This document shows, in pieces, positions 37,286 through 48,500 of a DNA stretch of 64,000 nt. The notes below the pieces were generated by a model, which did not search any database, had not been told where the DNA came from, and saw only the letters and a list, made by a program, of their open reading frames with translations. The first letter of the stretch is position 1. Every line of letters begins with the position of its first letter. Source of the stretch: Rotaria sordida (Eukaryota > Rotifera > Eurotatoria > Philodinida > Philodinidae); the NCBI GenBank assembly GCA_905250125.1, contig CAJNOL010000244.1, positions 62,001 to 126,000 on the forward strand, written 5' to 3'. Both the position numbers and the translations under genes were made by a program.

Positions 37286-39566
37286 TTCTCCATTGAGATT
37301 ATCTTGTTGTTGACATTCACAAAATTGAGTATTTGGTTTTTTATTAATTGTCTCATCTAATAAATTTTCTACCATATTATTCGCTGAAGAAATTATATTT
37401 ATATCGGGACAAATAAGTTCAACAATATCAGTTGATTTTTTTCGACGATTTCTTGATAATATGGGTGATAAAGTCGATGTAGTTGAACTATTAACAAATG
37501 GCGAATGTAGAATTATTTTAGGTTCATTAGTTGGAGTTGGTGCATTTGTTGAATCAATTATATCGGATACTTCAGGACTAGCTGCTGGCGCATTAATTAA
37601 ATATGGATTTATTGATGGTGGTGTTGATGGATGTGTTGGTTGATAAAGTGGACAATTAGGTCGATGAATTATATTAAGATTAGATAATGGAGATGAATTT
37701 GCTGTTGAATGAATTTGAATTTGTATTGAAGAAGAATTTTTATTATTTATTGTTGTTGATGTTTTTCGACGATGTTTTTTTACTTCGGATAAACGTTTTT
37801 CATTAAGCTTTTTAAAAAAAAAGAAATAAAACATTCAAAGAAATGATCGATCAATCGATTCTTAAGATCACTTTTCTTTTTTTTTTTTTTGTCTTACTTT
37901 CGTGCGTTTTTTTTTATAATGCTTCCATAATACAATTAAACGTCGATGTCCATGATGCCATAAACGTTCAATATATTTAATTGCTTCTTCCCAACATGAA
38001 CCTGGTTCATCACTAACTAATGTACTTGATGAACGTGAAAAACGTCTTCGTTCAGCTAACATTCGTTCAGTTTCACGTTTTTTAGTTTCACTAAATTGTG
38101 TTGCTATAACAACAAGACATAAATTAATCATAAAGAATGAACCAATTATAATAAGAAAAACAAAATAAATCCAATCCCAAAATGAATGAGCATCTTGTAT
38201 ATAATACATGATAGTAACCCAACTTTCAAGACTAATGATCTAAAGAACGAATAAATTTTCAAAAACAAAAAAAACCTAAAGATTTCTTATTACTTGAAAA
38301 ATAACAACCCATGCTAAACCAATATTATCAAAGCTAATTGAACCTGAAAATGGATTTTTATCAGAAACATTACAAAATTGATAATATTGATTCCAATTAA
38401 TGCAACCATTTGTTGCTTTATTACGATCAATTATTATTTCTGCATATGATGTATGAAAATCAAGTTCACATGTCATATTTCCTTTTCGTGATGTAGGAAT
38501 TTCAGAACATTTTGTCATTCCACTTGATTGTGGATTTGAACAAACAAATGAATTGTGATCAGATGGAATATAAAAAGGTCGTAAAGGAAGATCACTAAGA
38601 AAAAATAAACATTCATTCATTTTCTTTTGTTGACTTCATTTTTATATGAATTAACATACTTGAATAATGGATGATCAGGTATACTTGTTATATTTAATTG
38701 TAAAAAACAACGATTACGTAATAAACCTTTCCATAATTGTACACCAACAATACCAAATATAAAGAAGACAAAAAAACAAAGAAGTAAAACATTTCCAAGC
38801 ATTGGTAATGTATCAAGTAAAAGCATAACTAATATACGCATGGATGGTACACGATTAATGGCACGTAATGGACGAAGAACTCGAATTGTACGTATAGCTG
38901 ATAAACTTAAATTATCGCCTGGTATTAACGATTCAATTAATCTATATAAAATATTAAAAAGAATTTCTTTTTCTCCTTAAGAAAAACCTACCCAGCAATA
39001 ACAATAAAACAATCAAGTCGATTCCATGTTTCAGCTAAATATGTACCTTTACCAAATATTCCCATAGCTGTCATTTTAATACACATTTCAATAGTAAAAA
39101 ATCCAAAAATAAAATAATCTGTTGCTTGTAACCATAAACAACGTACAGTATCGCATTTTTTTGCTACTGGTACACCGCTCTGATGTGCGCATGGTTGATA
39201 CATACCAAGTGTTACACAATTAAGTAGAATGACAAACATACTTATACGTTCAAACCATGGCCATGTTATTAGTTGTAAACATTGATAACGTAAGGGTGAT
39301 GTTTGTCTAAGGCAATAAAAAACTCGATCAACAAAACCTGGAAATGGTAAATCATTTTCATCTGTTTCTTCAAGATTACGTGAACGTGGCAAATCAGATA
39401 TAATATTTGACGATGCATGTTCATTTAAAAAACGATCCGTTTCATGTATATGTCTATCATCATTTGGTAATGGAACTATTGTTGATGATGATGAACAATA
39501 AAGATTATTTGTATTATTGATGGTATGATTTATATTATTGGTGGTTGTCAAATGAGTTTTATCCAT
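23414..39566 (-). CDS. T-type (Cav3) voltage-gated calcium channel alpha1 subunit
   Basis: Exons (minus): 39566-38992, 38941-38660, 38594-38294, 38239-37898, 37807-36761, 34480-34407, 34181-34049 or 33742-33532, 33283-33128, 33054-32989, 31481-31364, 31300-30288, 29283-29183, 29121-28998, 28923-28635, 28574-28450, 27545-27417, 27342-26908, 26837-26728, 26661-26528, 25700-25618, 25560-25372, 25307-25161, 25097-24975, 24022-23914, 23832-23414. All phases agree; the total is 2,207 aa (2,233 with the longer alternative exon). Four S1-S6 domains are visible, with S4 sensors [47 protein letters not shown] and [17 protein letters not shown]. The pore residues are E (SLESW), E (TQEDW), D (SRDGW) and D (TGDNW), the EEDD ring of Cav3. 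The domain I-II linker has an Asn/Asp run (near 37205-37285). Low-voltage-activated calcium entry in excitable cells is expected. ATG 39566 precedes the N-terminal tail. Confidence 0.95.
24380..24898. repeat. Foldback element, family A, in a Cav3 intron
   Basis: Two arms of about 220 nt face each other. The left is GTCGAGACTATACGCAATTT ... GAAAAACTGATTTTCGAATT ... CTTAACGAGCATAGTTT. The right is AAACTACTCTCGTTAAGATC ... AAAAGTGCATTGCC ... TAGTTTAGACTCAAAAGTGA then TTAACCAGTTGG. This is the most complete family A copy here and occupies most of the intron 24023-24974. Confidence 0.8.
26118..26310. repeat. Single arm of foldback family B in a Cav3 intron
   Basis: ACGAGGGAACTTCTTCAGGT ... TCAACCGAGATGATGTTCAT ... 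TTTTCAACAAAAAGTTGTAG follows the left arm of the element at 10244-10836 in order and spacing. No second arm is recognised nearby, so it is a solo or truncated copy in the intron 25701-26527. Confidence 0.65.
27914..28046. repeat. Short palindromic derivative of family A in a Cav3 intron
   Basis: Only the outer ~65 nt of each arm is kept: TTTTCCAACTGATAAATCGC with TTTTGAGTCGAGACTACGTG at the left, and the inverted copy ending TAATAGTTGGAGAATTTCTC at the right. The two halves meet at CCAAACGTGGGTC. This is the miniature form expected from internal deletion of a full-length element such as 24380-24898. Confidence 0.75.
29578..30125. repeat. Foldback element in a Cav3 intron
   Basis: The left arm (TTGGAATAGAGTCAAAATTT ... 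TTTTTGTAGGACTTTTACTT ... GCTCGAAAATTAAG) is mirrored at 30005-30125 (CTTAATTTACGAACCTC ... AGGTCCTACAAAAACTTTGA ... AAAATTCTGATTCTAACCCA). The arms are about 75-80% alike by eye. It lies in the intron 29284-30287 before the domain III exons. Confidence 0.65.
32705..32887. mobile_element. 183-bp hAT-type MITE with 8-bp target-site duplication
   Basis: The element starts CAGTGGCGGATTTA and ends TAAATCCGTCACTG, an inverted pair with one mismatch in 14. It is flanked on both sides by the same 8 bp, TATTCTCT (32697-32704 and 32888-32895). An 8-bp duplication and CAG...CTG ends are typical of the hAT superfamily. It has no coding capacity, so it was moved by a transposase from elsewhere. It lies in the Cav3 intron 31482-32988. 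The intact duplication suggests a fairly recent insertion. Confidence 0.88.
33532..33742 (-). CDS. Cav3 alternative exon 7b (domain II S5 end, long turret, pore helix start)
   Basis: 211 nt, entry after a phase-2 donor, exit in phase 0. It encodes [12 protein letters not shown], a long turret with a CRCCAC cluster and a further Cys, then [14 protein letters not shown] leading into the pore exon. There are six cysteines. The acceptor is ATATAG at 33743 and the donor CAG|GTATCA. It is homologous in position and flanks to 34049-34181 but 26 codons longer. Confidence 0.9.
34049..34181 (-). CDS. Cav3 alternative exon 7a (domain II S5 end, short turret, pore helix start)
   Basis: 133 nt with the same phases as exon 7b. 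It encodes [12 protein letters not shown], a short turret ending in EFEC, then [15 protein letters not shown]. There are three cysteines. The [14 protein letters not shown] ending matches vertebrate Cav3 more closely than 7b does, so this is the conventional form. The acceptor is TTCAG at 34182 and the donor CAA|GTAATT. Confidence 0.9.
34481..36760. other. 2.3-kb Cav3 intron between domain II S4 and S5 exons
   Basis: GTAAGA donor at 36760 and TTTAG acceptor at 34481. It contains a run of 11 C at 34658-34668 within a C-rich sequence that may belong to an old DNA element, plus CAA-rich simple sequence near 35080-35120. No other gene was recognised. Confidence 0.6.
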
Positions 39567-42500
39567 GATCGAGCACAAATTCTTGCTGCATCATCTGAAT
39601 GGAATAGGTGATGGTAGTGGTAACAGAAGTCGACACCGATGGGCATCTACATATATATATATATATAAAATATACATATATATGCATTAGAAAAAAAAAG
39701 TATAATAAACATTATTGATGTGTTCTATGTCATAAAAAAACGAAATTCGTATATGTGTATTGTCATTAATTGCTCAAGATCTCATTTATTTCAAATAACT
39801 TTAATATAGAAGTATAATACTAACATCATATTCCATCAAATTACAAAAGATGACATGTATATTTATACATGTATGTGTGAATATAGACCAAAGAAAACAT
39901 GTTGTTAATAAGACGATAGAAAAAAAAATCTATAACCTTGTTATAACTTACATCGAGTCGACAGAAAATAGCTAGGAGGTAAAATTTTCTACATATTCCA
40001 TTACCATCCTAGTTCTTGTTATTTTTGATTTTTTTTTTTTTGATACTTAAATATTTTATCAATCTAAAAAAAAGAACAAGAATAGAAAGTATACTTCAGT
40101 TTATAAATGAACGTCAATCTTTTTGTGTTTCTACTAACACTGTCTTATAGTTGTATGTGCTTATAAGAAAATATCGTTGAGTAAGAATATGGAAATCCCT
40201 TGGGAAATCTTATAGTTCATTGTCCTCATTGTCTTCGTCGACAACGAGTAACTTTTCACATTGAATGTGTTGTAAATGATAGTAACGGAAGATGCAGATA
40301 AGAACATAGATATATATATATATAAATATAGACTAGTACCTCTCTCTCTCTGGATTTGAAAAATATTTTATTTTCTATTTTGATTCAACATCATTTTCTC
40401 TTGTGAGCAAGCACATGCGTATAAGCATGCAAATACATGTATTCTTTCTTAAACTTGTTGTAGATTTTTTAAAAATATACGTTTGCTCAATAATAATGTC
40501 GACGATCGAGAAAAGAAAATAATAAAGAAAAAAGAAACAATGGGGTTTTGTTTTTTTCTTCCACTTTGTTAAAATAAGTCTCTTAAAAGTCATAGTCAAC
40601 GTAGGAAATAGAAATATATTTAAATAGAAATAGATTTTCAAAAAAAAAATTAGTTAAAAAATGACTATTGATCTTATTCCATTGGTCTAGAAGCTTCTCG
40701 GATATCCTCATTTTCCATTATTCACTTTGTCTGATCTGGTTACTCCTTCAATTTCTGCAATCTTTCCGTTTTTTTTTTCTGTTTTTTTCCCCTTCAATTA
40801 AAAAGCAAAATCGATAAGGTCAGAGAAGAAAGCGAGTGAAAGAAAGCTGCTGATACAACAACAACGTACATGACGTCTCATTAAAATCAGGCAAGATCAA
40901 CATTAACTAAATCGTACGGGTAAAAAACAGCATGATCAAATGGGTAATCGGTATATATAGTAGATTTGCTCGTAAAATACAAAAGAAATCATAAGTATGA
41001 TTCGAATGAAAAATGATGAAAATGACTTCAACGACTAACGGCAGTAATGCAAGCGTGTATTTAATACAAAAAAAAAGAATAGTGTATTGATTTCAGTTTG
41101 ATTTCTTTTCTTGTTTTCTTATCGATCAGAATTGATGATGGAGGATAATATTAATGCATTACTATATGGAAGTTCTCTCGCTTTCTGTGTCTATCGTTGT
41201 TAACATCAGAACACAAACATACAAAAAAAAAAAAAGGATTTCATTTTTTTCATATTAGCATGCATTACAAAACAGGGAGAACTGCTGTCATTCAGTGTTT
41301 ACATAGTATTGAGATGACAAGAGACGAGAATGGATGGTAGCTCTTGGCACGATAAAGTTCGCATTATGAGTAATACAACAAAAATAATAATAATAATAAC
41401 AACAACAACAGCAACAACAAACAACGTGCAGAGGAAGAGTTAGTTTTGTTAGCTGCTAATTAGAAGGCACAAGCGCAGTGCAAAGAAGGCAAAAAGCCAA
41501 ATTTAGTTTCTCTCGCTCTCTCGTTTTCTTCTTTCACTCTCTTCGCAGATGATTTTCATCGAAGCAAAGAGGCAAGACGGCAAGAGCAAGGGACGACATC
41601 AACTGAGGTAGAGCAATGATTAATTTGACACTGTCATCAACTAGCGATGATGATGATGACGACGATGACGACAAAATGAATGTAAACCAGCCTGATGACA
41701 ATTTCTAACGAATGGATGATAATTTCAGGATGCGTATGCTGAGAGTGGGCGGTATTCTTAGATATAATTTTTTTTATAGAAGAATAAGAAAACTACGCAT
41801 CACTACTGTTATCTTTGGCAGATTTTACCTTTATATATATAGATAATGTATATTCTATTGCCTGTCATCTTTCTTTTGTTATTTACATAATTTAAATACA
41901 AACAACAGAATTAGTTTGCATAGTGGAATCTGTGCATACATATATATGTATGCAATGCATGCTTATGTTGTTTGTTGTAAAGATCTTACTTAATACAATT
42001 AGAAGTCACGCGTGTGTCTGATCCGATCATCGACTCCGATTCACTCTCTGTCAGCATTCATTAGGGAACATAGAAATGAAAATGGAGAAAGCTGTTTTAG
42101 AGCAAGAGTGATAAAGAGAATGATGACAACAATGTTATTTTTGATAGTCTCTCGTAGTCTCTCGTTGAAAACGACACGTTTTTTTTTTCTACTATTAAAT
42201 AATCAACAAAAAAACGATAACGACTAAAACATCGCTGACTAAAAAGGAATGTAATGCGATAACCTTATTAAAATGACGGATTTCCCTTTCTTTTGACTAA
42301 TAAATAAGAACTACTAGTTCGTATTCGTGTCCGAAATAAAATTAGCTTTTGATTTGTCAAAACCAAATGCACTATGCCAATACATTACAATGATACAATG
42401 GCCAATTTCCTTAGTAATATAGAAAGATTTTTTTTTCTTCTTTCTCTACTTTAGCGAAAGTAAACAACGAGGAAGTTCGCCTTACCTTTTAGTGACGTCT

Positions 42501-45500
42501 TTTAGAAAGATGATGATGTGATGTTTTCTATACAAGGTTATACTCACAACAGACGTATTTTCCTTCTTATTGCACTGCTGCTATTTATTGAGACTACTTC
42601 AAAACCTTCATCCTGTGCTTTCGTGCGTTTTTCTTCTTATATTTCTTTTTCTTCGCTTTCTCTTCTCTCTTATAATTTCTCTATCGTTGGGTGTCGCTTG
42701 GTCGTTCATTCACTCAAAGAAAAAAAGGGAAATTAATTGTTATGTTCTCTCATTCTTTCTTTCTTACTCTCTCGATTTCTCTTTTTGTTGAGTTTTCCTG
42801 CATTATGTCTCGTTTTCTTTTTGTTGGACACTCAAATATAAAAGAACGCTATTGCAACTTGCTGATCTGCCTGCAAGGTTGTCTACTTCCGGTTTGTTTC
42901 CACCCGAGAAGTTCGATAACGATGTGCAAATGCATGCATGCATGTGTATATACAGACTGAAAGTTGATCGACAAAAAATGCAAGCATTACCACCATCTTA
43001 ATGTTGTATGCTTGTATTTGTTCTCTTTAAGTTTTACTCAGGAGAATATCATCATCATCATCATCATCATCATCATTGCTGTCATCATTTTCTTTCTATA
43101 TACACATGTAAGCACGCGTGAAAGCTACTAAGCACACTACACTAGCTACACAGAGAAAAAAAACGAACTGCAAGAAACAGCAACAACATCTAGAAAAGCA
43201 TAGAAGAATAGTAACATACACGCGCATACATACACAAAATACATCTCTATTATGAATGTCACAATCCACCATCGCTTTGATATAATGCAAAATAAGTCAA
43301 GATTTGGACGCCTTCGTTTGCTTGTATCTATTATACATACGCTTGATCGATAATACGTTTTCACACTTGCAAGTCTATCATCGAACTTATCTCTTTACTA
43401 ACAATGATCACGACTCCCCTACACACATCACAGACAATAACATGAGAAAAGAAAATGCAGCAACATTGTTAACTAGAGGAAATCAGGGAAGAGAGTGGGA
43501 GATATAGAAAGACAGACAGACAGGCGAGAATAGGACCCCGAAAAGATGTAACAAAAAAAAGATCTCATTAAATCGAAGCAAACATGACATATATATATAT
43601 ATACGTACACATGCAGAGAGATCCAGCCGAGTTCACTAACAGCAACAGCGTCAGAATGATTTCTCATTCAACCATCTGTGAGCGATTCAGAATGAAAGAG
43701 AATGTAGGAGTAGGCAGAAAAAACACAGAATACCAAGCGTTAGAATATCAAGTGACATTTAGACTACTAACAGAAAATAGCGATAGAAATATATTCGTAA
43801 ATATTTTTACTTGACACTATGTCTCTGACGAGATCAAAATCTTACGTTGTCTGTTTATTTACGCGATAGAACATAGATTTGTCTAATGTCTAAAAAAAAC
43901 GATTGGCTTTCAAATTGAATAAATCGATTAATCATTCTACTGAGATAGATAAATTGTTCAATTATTTGTTAGTTATTATGTAGCCAACTATGAATAGTAA
44001 AAAAAGACAATAACTATTCTTGTCGATGTCACAACATCATCCTATCATCAACATTATTCATTGATCATCTATTGAATCTCGAGCGACCATGCAATGACGT
44101 CCTTTTACGGATGTGCTTTCGAATCTCCAAGACCGTTATTCTCTCTTGACGCCGATTGATGGATTGAGTATCAGAAAAGAGGATAAAAAATAAAGGCCAA
44201 AGAGAAGAGAGACCGAACGAATAAAATGAGAGAAACTTATTGGCTCTCATCAAAGCCTTCCACGATGACTACTATCCATTATACACAACTAATAATGGCT
44301 TACATTAGAAAGAAAAATAGAAGATGAATAACACTAGTGTAAAAATCATGGATAAACCATTGATTATCCTTCAGATGTCGAGATCTCCGTAACGTTTTTT
44401 CTCAAGTACTTGCTATCCATCAGTACCTCCATATTTTCTTTACAAACAACATGTAATCCATCAATCAACAACGTTCTGACAATAGCTATAATAATAGTTA
44501 TAGTAACAACAACATTATATCAATATAATGTAAATTTCAATGACTCGTTTCATAAATACATTCATTTTATTAATGAACAAGAAAAAAAACTTACCAGTGC
44601 AGAAGTAATATTTAGAGAAAAAAAGAAATTCCTTACAAATATTTCTTCTTTTCAATAGATGTCAATTCATCGGAAAGAAAACAAGATTAGGAAAAACGAT
44701 GCATTATTAGATACAAAACTTAAATATCCAATAGAGTACATAATATATTTTTTTGTCGACATTATTGAAATGCCATCGTTATTCATTAATTTTCTTACAT
44801 TTGCCAGAAATAATATAAATACATAATCGGGATTAGTATCTTTGATAAGAATGTCTTCGATAAATAACAACGAACAAAAATATTAATTCACTGAAGAATA
44901 TATATATTTATAATATATGAAATTTTCAATATACAGATATTCAATGTTTGAATTGTATTTATTTGTCATCAACTTAGGCTCCATTATAAAGTTGCATTTT
45001 GTTAGATGAAGCCTATATTTTCAGCAATGAAGATTATAGCAACATGATGCTATCATTGAAAAAAACATTCCTTTTTCCCTATATCTATGAAATGGAATAT
45101 ATTCATCAGTTTCCAAAACTTCACCAATTATAAAATTCCAATAACTTGTTTTTGTTTTTTGCTAAAAATTTTCATGTTGTGGATAGTCTAGATTGATTTT
45201 CATAATAACATTTCTTCTTATATTGAATTTATTAATCATTTCCTAAGTAGAAAAGATGTCACTATGACTTATAAATTAGTAATCAACCATAAAATATCCG
45301 TTGAAAAAACCTAATGACGGCAGAAAACTCATCGAAATTTGATCTGATGCCTTCAAAATAACATATGACATCAAAATAAAATAAAAAAAAAAAGAAAACT
45401 TTGAAGTTTCTATCTTCTTTTTTTTTTTTGGTATCAAAAAAGCAATACTACATATCCAATATTTACAATGAGTTCTGGTTTTCAATATTAATCATTGATT

Positions 45501-48500
45501 TTATAAGAATATATTTTTGACTAATAATATTTTCAAAACCATGAAGAAAAAATTCGAATGATATTTTATAAAAATTGTTTGTACTTCTAATTGAGTATAA
45601 TTATTATTTTTCAATGTATTCATAGGCAAATTTATGATCATTTGATTAAAACTTGTCTAGTTTTTATAACTTAACTAATTTTCATATAAGATTAATTATA
45701 TATTACATTGTTTAAGAAAAAGAAACGAAATAAATCTTGCTATCTTTATATGAAAGTATCAAAAAAAAAAGAAAAATAGTATCTCATATTACTTTATTTC
45801 CGATTGATTGTTCAATACAACAATATTTTCGTTACTATATCAATTCATATATTTATTTAATAAAATGTACATATTATCATTGAATAAACTCTTCTTTCTG
45901 TCTATTATATTATATAAATATATTTTTGAATATGCATAGATTTTTTTTAATGACCGTTTTATCGTAATTGGTCGTATCATCTTAACCTCGAATGATATCC
46001 TTGTACAAATTCAATCTTTTTGACCTCTATTTAAGTATTATTTTTTGTTGAACTATAGATAGGTTAGTATGTAATACTAATCGTTTAGTATCAATCATTT
46101 CTTTTTTTTTTGTGCTTTGATCGTCTTTCCTTCTTTTTCAAATATGTTGAAAAATCATAGGCACAATTTGCTTTTGTACTCGAATTACATTTCAAATAAA
46201 TATCAATTGATAAACGACAAATGCGAATAGGCACGCTAGAATAAGAATATATATATATATATATGTATGTATAATAACTGTTGTACGCTCAATCGATCGT
46301 TATGATATGAATAGTAAAAAAAACACAAAAGAAAAGAATAATCAATCGCACAAATGTCTATGAATAGCCTTTCGATGTTATCTTTTGTATAATCTTTAGA
46401 ATAAAAAAAAAACGAAAAATTTCATTTTTATCTTTTATTAATCGATAACAAAAAGAAAAATTTGATTAATTTAATAGAAATACATCATGTCATTTCTTTT
46501 TAATGTTCTAATAGTATTCTTAATGATAAATTGATTTCTTTTTTTTTCTGGTATGTATGCCTTCAGAAAATATAATAACATCAGCATTATGTACACATGT
46601 GTTACTTAGTTAGGCATAACTCCGAGGATAATAGTTTGAAGAAGAATAGAGGTATATATAATGCAAATGTTTTTTCCCATCCGTTGTTTCTTATACCACA
46701 GGAGACGATTAACCTTAAAATAGAAATGGGATGATGCCACATAATATCAAACAAGTCAAGAAAGACGTAAATCATCATCATCATCATCGCCATCATTATC
46801 ATCATCATTGTCCATTTCCGAACGTCCATCTGCTTTGTTCATTCTGTTCTCTCTTTGTTATGTTTGTGTTCGACGTGATTATTATAAATACAACCAAGAA
46901 AAAGAGCGATGCAAAGGAAAGAAGAAGAAGAAGAAGAAGAATAGATAGATAAATAGATGATGGAAAGAAGATGATGCCCTGTACCGTTGTGCAGTAGTCT
47001 CGTCATTGGATATAAATGAATGCCACTTCAGTTCAGACAGACAGAACAACAACCATTCATCAAATCATATATAGAGGGTAAGTAGACAAAGTTATTCCAA
47101 ACGAGGCTTCTTCCGTTTGTTTTTTTCGATGTCTTTTACTTGAGTGCCAGCAAATATTGACTTCTAACTATAGAGTATAGATACCTCGAAAAAACTGATC
47201 AACCTTGTTTATTAAAATGAACGACCATGTATTCTTTTTTTCTCTTTCTTCTTCGTGTCCCTTGGCAGATGAAAAAAAAATATATATACATTGTTATTGC
47301 ATAAAAGTCCATCGAGACACACGGACAAAGACAGATATTGAATATATATATGGATGTAATATATATTGTGTAAAGAGCTTTAGTGTCTCAAAAATTGTTA
47401 CATTCTCCTTGTCTTGGCTATACAGGGAAATCATTATGATCATCGTCCTGCTTAGTATATATGTATATGTATATACATAGTGTGCTTTGAGTGTTTGAAT
47501 AATTTATCATTCACAATGAGAAGATGTAATCGACTTTTATCTCGAACTACAAGAAAAAGCCAATGAAAGCGATATAGAGAGAAACAAAGAAACGACAAGT
47601 AAGTGATGGAAAAGCATCGAAATTAACTTCCTCGTTTATCAAAGATAAAAAGAACGAGTTTGTATGTGCATCAATACTTGAAAAATGATACATATTGAAT
47701 TCAGTAACCACTTCATTCATCGATATCCATTTGTAAAGGTAACAAAACCGATTTTAAGAAGTGGCGACTTCAACACTTGCTTAATCTGTTATATCGAGAA
47801 ACGAGAGAGAGAGAAAGAGTGAGTGAATAAGAAAGAAAAAAAAGAAAGTGCATGTATCAGATGACCACTATCACCGACTACATCGCATATTCAATTATCT
47901 TTCTAAACAAAAAAAGAAAAGAAAGAGAAGATTCGTGTACTTCTTCTCTATGTCGGACACGACAACGAATTATGATTGTATTGTGACGATTGTGCATAGA
48001 CATACTCACTCTCTTACTCCTCCTCCTCCGCCTTCCTCCAGTAAACATTGGATTAGTCGCGCGCGAGCGCTATATACAGAGTGGTTGCATTGAATGAAAA
48101 AGCACATAGAAATAGTATAGTTGTAGCAGTTATAGTACAGAAGTAACCTTCTTGCATGTGAACATCATGTCTTGATAATAATTGTCAGTTGTGTCCCTAC
48201 CGAGCAAATACGCATGTATAAGATCGAATAATGAATATATCGACCTGTATGGCAATGTGCATGTATGTATGTATGTATGTATATATGCCGACGAACTTGG
48301 TATACATTCCATACATAAGGGATTTATGCAATCGACAACAGCGATCATATACTTGTTCTTGAATTTCAATCGATTACTGTCATCAGGCATAGAGACTACT
48401 CTACTTGTTGACTAACTAGTTAAGCTTTAAGCGTTTGAATAACGACACGTTCCTATTGATAGATAGATCGATTTCTTTTTTTTTCTTCTTCTTTTATTAT

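Noticed and set aside
46731..46952. His-rich open frame
   Set aside because: It is a translation of ATC/CAT simple repeats without any gene context.
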